Below, in pieces: positions 29,226 through 37,723 of a DNA stretch of 64,000 nucleotides. The stretch comes from Phreatobacter sp. (lineage in GTDB: Bacteria; Pseudomonadota; Alphaproteobacteria; Rhizobiales; Phreatobacteraceae). Both the position numbers and the translations under genes were made by a program. Every line of letters starts with the position of its first letter. Position 1 is the first letter of the stretch. Where the stretch lies: positions 62,001-126,000 of the forward strand of contig NZ_JAPZTZ010000003.1 in assembly GCF_027532945.1 (NCBI RefSeq), in the 5' to 3' direction. The notes under the pieces are model-generated. The model was not told the origin of the DNA and did no database searches. It was given only the letters and a program-made list of their open reading frames with translations.

Positions 29226-29756
29226 TCAGAGCCGGTAGAGGATCTGGTCGGTCCAGAAGCGCTCGAGCCGCAGCAGCGACTTGTTGAGCGACTTGAAGTC
29301 GTCGAGGTTGACGCCGCCGACCTGCTCGACCGTGCGGACGTGCTTGGCATAGAGCGCCTGCACGATGGCGGCGATCTCGTGGCCCTTGTCCGTCAGCGAG
29401 ATGCGGACCGACCGGCGGTCGATGCGCGAGCGCTGGTGGGACAGGTAGCCCATCTCGACGAGCTTCTTGAGATTGTAGGAGACGTTCGAGCCGAGATAGT
29501 AGCCCTTGGTGCGCAGTTCACCGGCGGTCAGTTCGCGGTCGCCGATGTTGAAGAGCAGCAGCGCCTGGACGGCGTTGATGTCCGAGCGGCTGCGGCGGTC
29601 GAACTCGTCCTTGATCACGTCCAGCAGGCGGCGGTGCAGGCGCTCGATGAGCGTCAGGGCCTCCATATAGACGGGGGTGATGGCCTCGAAACGCTCGAGA
29701 CGCTCGGGGGAGATCGGCGGCGAGGCAACCTCGCGCGTCTTCGTCATCATGCTCAT
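29226..29756 (-). CDS. ldtR: MarR-family regulator LdtR
   Basis: A 176-residue winged-helix transcription factor. The central part matches MarR: ALLLFNIGDRELTAGELRTK, then GYYLGSNVSYNLKKLVEMGY, the recognition helix, and LSHQRSRIDRRSVRISLTDKG, the wing with the DRR motif. The flanking helices RLERFEAITPVYMEALTLIE and LNKSLLRLERFWTDQIL are those of the rhizobial/Liberibacter LdtR group. LdtR regulates an L,D-transpeptidase gene in Liberibacter, and here ldtP lies downstream. AAGAGG precedes the ATG. A perfect palindrome lies about 150 bases upstream. Confidence 0.88.
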   Translation of the reverse strand: MSMMTKTREVASPPISPERLERFEAITPVYMEALTLIERLHRRLLDVIKDEFDRRSRSDINAVQALLLFNIGDRELTAGELRTKGYYLGSNVSYNLKKLVEMGYLSHQRSRIDRRSVRISLTDKGHEIAAIVQALYAKHVRTVEQVGGVNLDDFKSLNKSLLRLERFWTDQILYRL

Positions 29757-30212
29757 GGGACGCCTCTTGTCCGGGTTGGCGCCGGGGCTGTTTTTTGACC
29801 CTCGGCCGAGCGGCCCTGTTCACCGCTCGTGTGATGCCAACCTAGCCCCGTGAATTTTAAGAGCGCCCGAACAAACACGATGAAGGCGGCTTAACCACTA
29901 TTAGATCAACAAGTTATTGCGTTGATCTCTCGGCAATATCTCATTGTCTTTTCATCAACCGACCGCGTTTTCGGCAAGCTTCCGTCAACGATGGGAAGGG
30001 CGGATTTCCAAGGGCACGGGCTGTGATGTTCACAGACTGTTCAGACCCGGGAAAGGCATCGTCAACCAAGGGGCTGTGGCGCGATCCATCGACTGTCTGC
30101 GACCGCCGAAACCTCGCGTTCATCATAGCGCCATGACGGCGCGGAAGCCCACGGTGAGGAACTTCCCCGCCGGCAGGGCTTCACCTCTGAAATTCCCTGA
30201 GGGAAGGGATGG
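29757..30212. other. 456-base regulatory region upstream of ldtR
   Basis: No gene is supported. The part 29840-29990 is markedly AT-rich for this genome and carries a perfect 8-bp inverted repeat with 10-base spacer (listed). The rest, up to the HIBADH stop, shows only short unconvincing frames. The region should contain the ldtR promoter on the minus strand; I could not pick a -35/-10 pair with confidence. Confidence 0.6.
29903..29928. promoter_or_regulatory. Perfect palindrome, candidate LdtR operator
   Basis: AGATCAAC (29903-29910) and GTTGATCT (29921-29928) form a perfect 8-bp inverted repeat separated by 10 bases. The half-site spacing of 18 bases centre to centre suits a dimeric winged-helix regulator. 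It lies 147-172 bases upstream of ldtR in the most AT-rich part of the region. Autoregulation by LdtR is inferred, not shown. Confidence 0.5.
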
Positions 30213-31100
30213 TCACTTGCCCCGCAGGAAGTTGACGATGCCCGAAAAATCGGTGCCAGCCTCGCCCTGGGCGGCATAGAGCCCGTAGAGGGCGGTCGCC
30301 TCGGCGCCGAGCGGCGTGACGGCGCCGGCAGAGCGGGCGGCGTCCTGGGCGAGCTTCAGGTCCTTCAGCATCATCGCGGCGGTGAAGCCCGCCTGATAGC
30401 CGCGGTTGGCCGGCGAGGTCGGCACCGGGCCCGGTACGGGGCAGTAGGTCGTGAGCGACCAGGACTGGCCGGACGATTTGGAGGCGATGTCGAAGAGCTT
30501 CTGCGCGTCGAGGCCGAGCTTCTCGGCGAGCACGAAGGCTTCGGACGTGGCGATCATGGTGATCCCGAGGATCATGTTGTTGCAGATCTTGGCGGCCTGG
30601 CCGTTCCCGGGACCGCCAGCATGGACGATCGTCTTGCCCATGGCCTCGAGATAGGGCTTCGCCCTGGCGAAGGCGGCATCGTCGCCGCCGCACATGAAGG
30701 TGAGTGTGCCAGCCGTGGCGCCGCCAACGCCACCGGAGACCGGCGCATCGATCATCGAGAGGCCGCGGGCGGCAGCATCCGATGCAACGGCTCGGGCGCT
30801 GTCGACGTCGATGGTCGAGGAATCGATCAGCAGTGCGCCGGCCTTGGCGGAGGCGATGATGCCCTGCGGGCCGCCATAGAGCGCCTTCACCTCGCGGCCC
30901 GAGGGCAGCATGGTGACGACCACGTCGCCCTCTGCCACCGCCGCGGCGATCGAGGCGCCGGCAACGCCGCCGGCCGCCACATGGCGCTCGACGGCAGCCG
31001 GCGCGAGATCGGTGCCGATGACGCGGTGGCCGGCCTTGACGAGGTTGGCGGCCATCGGCCCGCCCATGTTGCCGAGGCCGATGAAGGCGATGGTGCTCAT
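30213..31100 (-). CDS. mmsB: 3-hydroxyisobutyrate dehydrogenase
   Basis: A 295-residue NAD-dependent enzyme that oxidises 3-hydroxyisobutyrate to methylmalonate semialdehyde in valine breakdown. It has the N-terminal Rossmann motif (IAFIGLGNMGGPMAANLVKA), DAPVSGGVGGATAGTLTFM and the catalytic Lys segment GNGQAAKICNNM. GGGAGGA lies directly before the ATG at 31100; the longer frame to 31286 overlaps the previous gene and is discarded. It is the last gene of an operon with an isobutyryl-CoA dehydrogenase, a 3-hydroxyisobutyryl-CoA hydrolase and a DUF6163 membrane protein. Confidence 0.94.
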   Translation of the reverse strand: MSTIAFIGLGNMGGPMAANLVKAGHRVIGTDLAPAAVERHVAAGGVAGASIAAAVAEGDVVVTMLPSGREVKALYGGPQGIIASAKAGALLIDSSTIDVDSARAVASDAAARGLSMIDAPVSGGVGGATAGTLTFMCGGDDAAFARAKPYLEAMGKTIVHAGGPGNGQAAKICNNMILGITMIATSEAFVLAEKLGLDAQKLFDIASKSSGQSWSLTTYCPVPGPVPTSPANRGYQAGFTAAMMLKDLKLAQDAARSAGAVTPLGAEATALYGLYAAQGEAGTDFSGIVNFLRGK

Positions 31101-31152
31101 TAAGTCCTCCCCTGTGGTCGCCCCGGCATGGCCGGGGTGGCGGCTTCGCCGC

Positions 31153-31626
31153 TCATTCGGTGATGGTGTCGTCGGCCTGGCGCGCGGCGAGAACCGCGAC
31201 GATGGCGTAGAAGAGCAGCAGCGCCGCATCGGCGGCGGTGGCCGGCCAGGTGCGGGCAGCGAGCTGCACCAAGCCCAGGATGCCACCGGTCATGGCAAGG
31301 TCGATGGCGATTGCCACGGCCGTGGCGATGATCCAGACGACGCCGCCCCAGGCCGAGGTCAGCCAGAGGCCGACGCCCGCCACCAGTTCGATGACGGCGA
31401 AGAAGACGGTGGAGGCCTGGAGGCCGGGGGGCAGCTCCTCGAAGCCGAGGCCATCGGCATTGGGGCCGCCGCAGATGACCAGCCATCGCGACAGACCGCG
31501 GGCGATGGTCATGACCGCGAGCGCCCGCATGAAGATGCGATAAATGCGCGTCCAGTCGATGCCGCGGGCCTCGCCATCGGCGGGGATCGGCGCGTCGCTT
31601 GGCGTGCGGAGGCGGGCGGCGGTCAT
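31153..31626 (-). CDS. DUF6163-type four-helix membrane protein
   Basis: A 157-residue inner-membrane protein of unknown function. After a hydrophilic N-terminus of about 25 residues there are four hydrophobic helices (around 33-50, 70-90, 95-118 and 127-147). The segment WTRIYRIFMRALAVMTIARG is typical of the rhizobial DUF6163 family as I remember it. It begins five bases after the 3-hydroxyisobutyryl-CoA hydrolase stop and is followed by mmsB, so it is embedded in the valine operon. Any metabolic role is guesswork. Confidence 0.75.
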   Translation of the reverse strand: MTAARLRTPSDAPIPADGEARGIDWTRIYRIFMRALAVMTIARGLSRWLVICGGPNADGLGFEELPPGLQASTVFFAVIELVAGVGLWLTSAWGGVVWIIATAVAIAIDLAMTGGILGLVQLAARTWPATAADAALLLFYAIVAVLAARQADDTITE

Positions 31627-31631
31627 CGGCG

Positions 31632-32720
31632 TCAGGACCGCGGCAGGGGTGGGGCGACGAGTTCGCCCTCACCGAGGGGCGCGAAATGCGCGGCGACCAT
31701 CTCCGGCGTCACCGCCTCAACCGCTGCGGGCTGCCAGCGCGGGGCATTGTCCTTGTCGATGATGACGGCGCGCACCCCTTCGTAGAAGTCGTGTCCATGG
31801 CAGATGCGGGAGACGATGCGGAACTCGGTCTTCATCGCATCCTCGAAATCCATCGACCGGCCCGCGCGCACCTGCGCGAGCGCGAGCTTCATGGAGGTTG
31901 GCGACTTTGCACGCATGGTGGCAAGCGTCTCGCCGCACCAGGCATCGCCTGCAGCCGAAGCCGCGGCGAGAGCCTGCATCACCTTTTCCACCGTGTCGAA
32001 GCGGAAGCAGGCATCGATGGCGGCTCTTCGGGCGGTGACGGTCGCCGGCACGGTGGAGGCGTGAGCGAAGCCCTCCAGCACGAGGTCGACGGTCTCGCGG
32101 CCGCAGAGCGCCTCGCGCAGTTCCTCGAAGCGCGCGGAGGCGGTGGCGTGGGTGGCAAGACCGGTGGAGAGGGCGTCGCCCTGCTTCATACGCTCGCCGG
32201 TCAGCGCGAAAAAGGCGCCGATCTCGCCGGGGATGCGCGGCAGGAAATAGGTGCCGCCGACATCGGGGAAGAAACCGATGCCGACCTCCGGCATGGCGAA
32301 GACGAATTTCTCGCCCGCGACCACATGGCTGCCGTTGATCGACACGCCGACGCCGCCGCCCATGACGATGCCGTCGATGAGCGACACATAGGGCTTCGGG
32401 TAGCGCTTGATGAGGATGTTGAGCTCGTATTCCTCGCGCCAGAACTGCAAGGCCTCGGCATGACGGCCAGCCTTGCCGAGGTCGTGGAGCACGCGGATGT
32501 CGCCGCCGGCACAGAAGGCGCGCCCGCCCGCCCCGGTCACCACGACGCGGGTGACGCCGGGATCGACGGCCCAGGCGTCGAGCGCCTGGCGCATGGCGCG
32601 GACCATGGTGAGGGTCAGCGCGTTCAGCGCCTTGGGGCGGTTGAGAATGATGAGGCCGGCGGATCCTCGGCGCTCGAGGAGAACTTCCGGTTCGGCGGGG
32701 GCGTGAATCGGCTCGCTCAT
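31632..32720 (-). CDS. 3-hydroxyisobutyryl-CoA hydrolase
   Basis: A 362-residue crotonase-fold thioesterase that releases 3-hydroxyisobutyrate from its CoA ester in valine catabolism. Motifs are LIILNRPKALNALTLTMVRA, the oxyanion segment GGRAFCAGGDIRVL, SLIDGIVMGGGVGVSINGSH and FAMPEVGIGFFPDVGGTYFL, with the catalytic Glu and Asp of the HIBCH subgroup. The length and the C-terminal part (DFEDAMKTEFRIVSRICHGH, DFYEGVRAVIIDKD) are those of HIBCH rather than enoyl-CoA hydratase. It lies between the acyl-CoA dehydrogenase (13 bases upstream) and the DUF6163 gene. Confidence 0.93.
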   Translation of the reverse strand: MSEPIHAPAEPEVLLERRGSAGLIILNRPKALNALTLTMVRAMRQALDAWAVDPGVTRVVVTGAGGRAFCAGGDIRVLHDLGKAGRHAEALQFWREEYELNILIKRYPKPYVSLIDGIVMGGGVGVSINGSHVVAGEKFVFAMPEVGIGFFPDVGGTYFLPRIPGEIGAFFALTGERMKQGDALSTGLATHATASARFEELREALCGRETVDLVLEGFAHASTVPATVTARRAAIDACFRFDTVEKVMQALAAASAAGDAWCGETLATMRAKSPTSMKLALAQVRAGRSMDFEDAMKTEFRIVSRICHGHDFYEGVRAVIIDKDNAPRWQPAAVEAVTPEMVAAHFAPLGEGELVAPPLPRS

Positions 32721-32733
32721 GCCCTGCCCTCTA

Positions 32734-33873
32734 TCACGCGCCGAGCAGGTCGCGCGAGACGATCACCCGCATGATCTCGTTGGTGCCTTCGAGGATCTGG
32801 TGGACGCGGACGTCGCGCAGCACGCGCTCGATCGGGTGGTCGTTGAGATAGCCATAGCCGCCGTGCAGCTGGAGGCAGCCATTGACCACCTCGAAACCGA
32901 CATCGGTGGCGAAACGCTTGGCCATGGCGGCGAGCGTCGTGGCGCGGGGATCCTTCTCGCCGACGGCGACCGCGGCGCGGCGGACCATGAGGCGGGCGGC
33001 CTCCAGCTCCGTCGCATAATCGGCGACGCGGAAGCGCAGCGCCTGGAAATCCTTCAGCTGCTGACCGAACTGCTTGCGATCGGTCATGTAGCCGATGGTG
33101 CGGTCGAGGCAGAACTGCGCACCACCAAGCGAGCAGGCGGCGATGTTGAGACGCCCTCCGTCGAGGCCGGCCATGGCGATGCGGAAGCCCTGCCCCTCCT
33201 CCCCCACCATGTTCTCGGCCGGCACGCGGACATTGTCGAAATCGACGACGGCGGTGGGCTGGCTTTTCCAGCCGAGCTTCTTCTCCTGTGCGCCGAAGGT
33301 GAGACCCGGCGTGCCGTTCTCGACGACGAAGCAGGAGATACCACGCGCCCCCTCACCGCCGGTGCGGGCCATGACAACATAGATGTCGGAGCGCCCGCCG
33401 CCCGAGATGAAGGCCTTGGCGCCGTTGATGACCCAGGAATTGCCGTCGCGCACCGCGCGGGTGCGCAGAGAGGCGGCGTCCGATCCCGCGCCTGCCTCGG
33501 TGAGGCAGTAGCTGGCGAAGGTGGTCATGGCGCAGAGGTCCGGCACGTAGCGGCGCCTCAGGTCCTCGTGGCCATACGCGTCGATCATCCAGGCGGCCAT
33601 GTTGTGGATCGAGATATAGGCGGTGGTGGAGACGCAGCCCTGGGCAAGTTCCTCGAAGATTACCGCCGCATCGAGCCGCGACAGGCCGGAGCCGCCGACA
33701 TCCTCGCGCACATAGATGCCGCCGAAGCCGAGGCTCGCGGCCTTGCGCAGGGTCTCCTCGGGAAAGACGGACCCGGCATCCCAGTCGCGGGCATGCGGCG
33801 CCATCTCCGCGCTGGCAAAATCGCGCGCGACCTGGCGGAAGGCTTCCTGGTCCTCGGTCAGGGCGAAATCCAT
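32734..33873 (-). CDS. Isobutyryl-CoA dehydrogenase (acyl-CoA dehydrogenase family)
   Basis: A 379-residue FAD enzyme. It likely converts isobutyryl-CoA to methacrylyl-CoA in valine breakdown. Family signatures are [60 protein letters not shown] and the C-terminal [20 protein letters not shown], then [16 protein letters not shown]. The putative catalytic Glu is in EGTNEI, as in short-chain dehydrogenases of this type. As first gene of the operon with HIBCH and mmsB, isobutyryl-CoA is the best substrate guess; 2-methylbutyryl-CoA is an alternative. Confidence 0.9.
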   Translation of the reverse strand: MDFALTEDQEAFRQVARDFASAEMAPHARDWDAGSVFPEETLRKAASLGFGGIYVREDVGGSGLSRLDAAVIFEELAQGCVSTTAYISIHNMAAWMIDAYGHEDLRRRYVPDLCAMTTFASYCLTEAGAGSDAASLRTRAVRDGNSWVINGAKAFISGGGRSDIYVVMARTGGEGARGISCFVVENGTPGLTFGAQEKKLGWKSQPTAVVDFDNVRVPAENMVGEEGQGFRIAMAGLDGGRLNIAACSLGGAQFCLDRTIGYMTDRKQFGQQLKDFQALRFRVADYATELEAARLMVRRAAVAVGEKDPRATTLAAMAKRFATDVGFEVVNGCLQLHGGYGYLNDHPIERVLRDVRVHQILEGTNEIMRVIVSRDLLGA

Positions 33874-34064
33874 CGGCCACAGCCCCTTGATGCAAGCCTG
33901 CCGGTTATGGAGTGATCCGCGCCCGGGTCAATTCGGTCGGGCGGGGGAGACCATTCGGCAGTGCCTTTTCGGAAGGGAGGTCCGTTGTCTGCGGGACTGT
34001 TCCGAATAATTCCAGAGTGATATTCAACCATGACCGGCGGCTCCGGCCGCTGCGGAGACCGGTC

Positions 34065-35114
34065 ATGACCCTTCGCGCCCTGCACAAGCCCGCCGCCGAC
34101 GCGTCCAGCGCCGAAACTCCCCGGCTCGACCTCCAGACCCGCATGCGGCGCAACCGCAAGACCGAATGGTCGCGCCGGCTGGTGCGCGAGAACGTTCTGA
34201 CCACGAATGACCTGATCTGGCCGATCTTCCTCATCGACGGCAACGAAGCGCGCACCCCCGTGGCGACCATGCCCGGCGTCGACCGTGTGTCCATCGACGA
34301 GGCGGTGCGCGAGGCCGAGAAGGCGGCGCGGCTCGGCATCCCGGCGCTCGCCCCCTTCCCCTATGTCGACCCCGCCCTGCGCGATCCCGTCGGCTCGGAG
34401 GCCGAGAACAACCGGAACCTGATGTGCCGCGCGGTACGCGCCATCAAGGCGGCGGTGCCCGAGGTCGGCCTCATCTGCGACGCGGCCCTCGACCCCTATA
34501 CCTCGCACGGCCATGACGGCGTGCTGACCGAGTGCGGCCGCATCCTCAACGACGAGACCGTGGCCATCCTCTGCCGCCAGGCCCAGGCGCTCGCCGAAGC
34601 CGGCGCTGACTGCATCGCCCCCTCCGACATGATGGACGGGCGCATCGGCGCCATCCGCGCCACGCTCGACGCCGCGGGCCTCAGCGAAGTGCAGATCATG
34701 AGCTATGCGGCGAAATATGCCTCGGCCTTCTACGGCCCGTTCCGCGACGCCATCGGCACCAAGAAGACACTGATTGGCGACAAGCGCACCTATCAGATGG
34801 ACCCCGCCAATTCCGACGAGGCGATCCGCGAGGTCGAGCTCGATCTCGCCGAGGGCGCCGACATGGTGATGGTGAAGCCCGGCCTGCCCTATCTCGACAT
34901 CTGCCGCCGGGTGAAGGACACGTTTGGGGTGCCGACCTTCGCCTACCAGGTGTCCGGCGAATACGCGATGATCGAGATGGCGGCGCGAGCCGGCGCCATC
35001 GACGGCGAGCGCGCCATGATCGAGAGCCTCGTCGCCTTCAAGCGGGCGGGCTGCGACGGCATCCTCACCTATTTCGCGCCGCGCGTCGCGGGGCTCCTCA
35101 GCGCCGCCGCGTGA
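34065..35114 (+). CDS. hemB: Delta-aminolevulinic acid dehydratase (porphobilinogen synthase)
   Basis: A 349-residue enzyme that joins two 5-aminolevulinate molecules into porphobilinogen for haem synthesis. Motifs include RMRRNRKTEWSRRLVRENVL, APFPYVDPALRDP, DAALDPYTSHGHDGVL, MSYAAKYASAFYGPFRDA and MVKPGLPYLDI; the last two hold the two active-site lysines. DAALDPYTSHGHDG lacks the Cys-rich zinc site, so this is a magnesium-type enzyme, as usual in alphaproteobacteria. The ATG at 34065 has GGAG upstream and gives a family-like N-terminus; the frame open from 33912 is not supported. The next gene overlaps its stop. Confidence 0.95.
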   Translation: MTLRALHKPAADASSAETPRLDLQTRMRRNRKTEWSRRLVRENVLTTNDLIWPIFLIDGNEARTPVATMPGVDRVSIDEAVREAEKAARLGIPALAPFPYVDPALRDPVGSEAENNRNLMCRAVRAIKAAVPEVGLICDAALDPYTSHGHDGVLTECGRILNDETVAILCRQAQALAEAGADCIAPSDMMDGRIGAIRATLDAAGLSEVQIMSYAAKYASAFYGPFRDAIGTKKTLIGDKRTYQMDPANSDEAIREVELDLAEGADMVMVKPGLPYLDICRRVKDTFGVPTFAYQVSGEYAMIEMAARAGAIDGERAMIESLVAFKRAGCDGILTYFAPRVAGLLSAAA

Positions 35115-35542
35115 TCCGTCGGGTCCTCGCCGCGACCGTGCTCATCGCTGCCGGCGGCTGCACGCCGGTGGTCGATCCTGCCCGCCTCGCGCTGTGCCGC
35201 GAGGTGCTGCCGGCTCTCCATGAGGTCGGAACGGTCATTTCCGGCAATCGCGACGAACCCGGCGACGGCGGCGTGAAGATCACCTATCTCGCCGAGCGCC
35301 CGGGCCGTCCGCGCACGGTCCATTCCGCCACCTGCCGCTTCAACGGCGAGGATGCCCATGGCCGGCCGGACCTCGTCGGCCTCGTCACCGAACGGGGGCC
35401 GATCTCGGCGGTGCGGCTCCTGATCCTGAAGCGCTGGTGGCTTGGCCAGGTGCCGGCACCGGCCCGCGCCACGACGGTGGACTTCCGCGACGCCTTCCCC
35501 GACCTTGCGGGCCTTGCCCCCCGGGCCGGAGACCTGCCTTGA
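35111..35542 (+). CDS. Putative small lipoprotein between hemB and ilvA
   Basis: A 143-residue protein starting at a GTG that overlaps the hemB stop (GTGA). The N-terminus RRVLAATVLIAAGGCTPVVD looks like a lipoprotein signal with Cys17 as the lipidated residue, although -AGGC- is a loose lipobox. The mature part contains two more Cys (RLALCREVLP, HSATCRFNGE) and no recognised domain. It is tightly coupled to both neighbours (TTGA overlap with the next gene). Function unknown. Confidence 0.72.
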   Translation: MIRRVLAATVLIAAGGCTPVVDPARLALCREVLPALHEVGTVISGNRDEPGDGGVKITYLAERPGRPRTVHSATCRFNGEDAHGRPDLVGLVTERGPISAVRLLILKRWWLGQVPAPARATTVDFRDAFPDLAGLAPRAGDLP

Positions 35543-36762
35543 GCCTCACCCTCGCCGATATCCTCGCCGCACGCGAGACCATCGCCGGCCAGGTGATGCG
35601 CACGCCGATGCTCCCCGCCCCGCCGCTCTCGGCCATCACCGGCGCCGAGGTCTTCGTGAAATACGAGAACCTGCAGGTCACCAACTCCTTCAAGGAGCGC
35701 GGCGCGCTGGTGAAACTCGCCTCGCTGAACGAGGAGGAGCGTCGGCGCGGCGTCATCGCCATGTCGGCTGGCAACCACGCCCAGGCCGTGGCGTTGCATG
35801 CGAGCCGCCTCGGCATTCCCGCCACCATCGTCATGCCGGAGACGACGCCCTTTGTGAAGGTCGCCGCCACCCGCAGCCACGGCGCGACCGTGGTGCTCGA
35901 CGGCGAGACCCTGTCGGAGGCGCAGGCGCGGGCGGAGGCCATCCAGGCCGCCGAGAACCGCGTCTGGGTCCACCCCTATGACGACCTCCACGTCATGGCC
36001 GGACAGGGCACGATCGCCTGCGAGATGCTGGAGGACGTGCCCGACCTCGACGTCCTCGTCGTGCCGATCGGAGGCGGCGGGCTGATCGGCGGCAATGCGG
36101 TGGCGGCGAAGGCGCTGAGGCCCGGCATCGAGGTCGTGGGTGTCGAGGCGGCGCTCTACCCCTCGATGTGGAACGCCCTCCACAACGAGGCGCGCCCCGT
36201 CGGCGGGCCGACGCTCGCCGAGGGCATCGCGGTGAAGATCGTCGGCAAGGCGACGCTCCCCGTCGTGCGCGAGCATGTCTCCGCAGTGGTGCTTGCCAGC
36301 GAAAGCGAGCTTGAGCGCGCCGTGAACCTCTATCTCACGCGCCAGAAGACCATGGCCGAGGGCGCCGGCGCGGCGGGCCTTGCCGCCATGCTCGCCGAGC
36401 CCGAGCGGTTCCGCGGCCGCAAGGTCGGGCTGATCCTGTGCGGCGGCAATATCGACCCGCGGATCCTCGCCTCGATCATGGTGCGGGAGCTGGAGCGCGA
36501 AAGCCGCATCGCCTCGATCCGCGTCACCATCCATGACCGGCCGGGCGTGCTCGGCCATGTCGCGGCGCTGATCGGGCGGCTCGGCGCCAACATCCTCGCC
36601 GTCGAGCATCGGCGCTATTTCCTCGACACGCCGGCCAAGGGCACCAAGCTCGACGTCACCGTGGAGGTGCGCGACGGCGCCCATCTCCACGAGATCCTGG
36701 CGGCGCTGGAGGCCGAGGGCCTGCCGGCGGTCAGGATCGAGACGGCGGGGCAGCTCGGCTGA
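35539..36762 (+). CDS. ilvA: Threonine dehydratase with C-terminal ACT domain
   Basis: A 407-residue PLP enzyme that deaminates threonine (or serine) to 2-oxobutyrate, the entry to isoleucine synthesis. The PLP Lys lies in [20 protein letters not shown] binds the cofactor phosphate, and [10 protein letters not shown] is the Asn loop. Residues from about 325 form one ACT domain ([20 protein letters not shown]), so it resembles the shorter TdcB/IlvA2 group and not E. coli IlvA with two ACT-like domains. The start is a TTG at 35539 overlapping the previous stop, with GGAG eight bases upstream; no in-frame ATG fits better. Confidence 0.9.
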   Translation: MSLTLADILAARETIAGQVMRTPMLPAPPLSAITGAEVFVKYENLQVTNSFKERGALVKLASLNEEERRRGVIAMSAGNHAQAVALHASRLGIPATIVMPETTPFVKVAATRSHGATVVLDGETLSEAQARAEAIQAAENRVWVHPYDDLHVMAGQGTIACEMLEDVPDLDVLVVPIGGGGLIGGNAVAAKALRPGIEVVGVEAALYPSMWNALHNEARPVGGPTLAEGIAVKIVGKATLPVVREHVSAVVLASESELERAVNLYLTRQKTMAEGAGAAGLAAMLAEPERFRGRKVGLILCGGNIDPRILASIMVRELERESRIASIRVTIHDRPGVLGHVAALIGRLGANILAVEHRRYFLDTPAKGTKLDVTVEVRDGAHLHEILAALEAEGLPAVRIETAGQLG

Positions 36763-36793
36763 GACGCTGAATCACGGGCTCGTGCGTCCGCGA

Positions 36794-36864
36794 GCGACGG
36801 ATCAACCTTTGACCCGGGCGACCCGCCGACTATCTTCGGTGATCCGTCGCGGGGTCGCCCGGTC
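36794..36864. repeat. Two interleaved inverted repeats upstream of bpt
   Basis: GCGACGGATCA (36794-36804) is repeated inverted and perfect as TGATCCGTCGC (36840-36850). GACCCGGGCGACCC (36811-36824) is repeated inverted, with one base less, as GGGTCGCCCGGTC (36852-36864). The order is A-B-A'-B', so the two stems cannot form together in a simple hairpin. The element fills the ilvA-bpt gap and ends 26 bases before the bpt start. Confidence 0.75.
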
Positions 36865-36889
36865 CCGCGATTCGTCTCCGGAACACGCC

Positions 36890-37639
36890 TTGACGCAGCA
36901 ACCCCGCGACACCCCCCAGTTCTACCTGACGGCCCCGACGCCATGCCCCTATCTCCCGGGGCAGTCGGAGCGGAAAGTGTTCACGCATCTGGTGGGGCCG
37001 CAGGCACCGCATCTCAACGACATCCTCACCCAGGGCGGCTTCCGCCGCAGCCAGTCGATCGCCTACCGGCCGGCCTGCGAGACCTGCCGGGCCTGCGTCT
37101 CGGTGCGTGTGCCGGTGGCTGATTTCCGGCCCGGCCGCTCGTTCCGGAAGGTGATGCTGCGGAACTCCGACCTCGTCGGCGAGATGCGCCCGGCCATCCC
37201 GACCTCCGAGCAGTACTCGACCTTCCGCGCTTATCTGGACGCCCGGCATCGCTCCGGCGGCATGGCCGACATGACCGTGCTGGACTATGCGATGATGGTC
37301 GAGGACAGCCACGTGAAGACGCGGCTGGTCGAATATCGCCGTCGCGATGCGGACACCGCCATCAACGGCCGCAGCAAGGGCGAGCTCGTGGCCTGCGTGC
37401 TCACCGACATCCTCGGCGATGGGCTGTCGCTGGTCTATTCCTTCTTCGAGCCCGACCAGCAGAGCCGCTCGCTCGGCACGCTCATCATCCTCGACCATAT
37501 CGCCCGGGCGAAGGCCATGGGCCTGCCTTACGTCTATCTCGGCTACTGGGTCGATGGTTCGGCCAAGATGGACTACAAGGCCCGCTTCCTGCCGCAGGAG
37601 CGGCTGATGCCTGAGGGATGGGCGCGGGTAGAGGCCTGA
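36890..37639 (+). CDS. bpt: Aspartate/glutamate leucyltransferase
   Basis: A 249-residue aminoacyl-tRNA-protein transferase. It attaches leucine to proteins with N-terminal Asp or Glu, marking them for ClpAP through the N-degron pathway. The family pattern is clear: [48 protein letters not shown] with [11 protein letters not shown] (paired Cys), and the C-terminal [20 protein letters not shown], then [10 protein letters not shown] and MDYKARFLP. The TTG at 36890 ([15 protein letters not shown]) fits homologues; the frame runs upstream without similarity. Two interleaved inverted repeats lie directly before it. Confidence 0.9.
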   Translation: MTQQPRDTPQFYLTAPTPCPYLPGQSERKVFTHLVGPQAPHLNDILTQGGFRRSQSIAYRPACETCRACVSVRVPVADFRPGRSFRKVMLRNSDLVGEMRPAIPTSEQYSTFRAYLDARHRSGGMADMTVLDYAMMVEDSHVKTRLVEYRRRDADTAINGRSKGELVACVLTDILGDGLSLVYSFFEPDQQSRSLGTLIILDHIARAKAMGLPYVYLGYWVDGSAKMDYKARFLPQERLMPEGWARVEA

Positions 37640-37723
37640 GGGCCCGCCAGCCGAGACGGTGACCGTCACAGGCACTTCATCGCGATGGTCTAGCGCCAAC
37701 CCGTCGATCATCGCGGGTGGATC

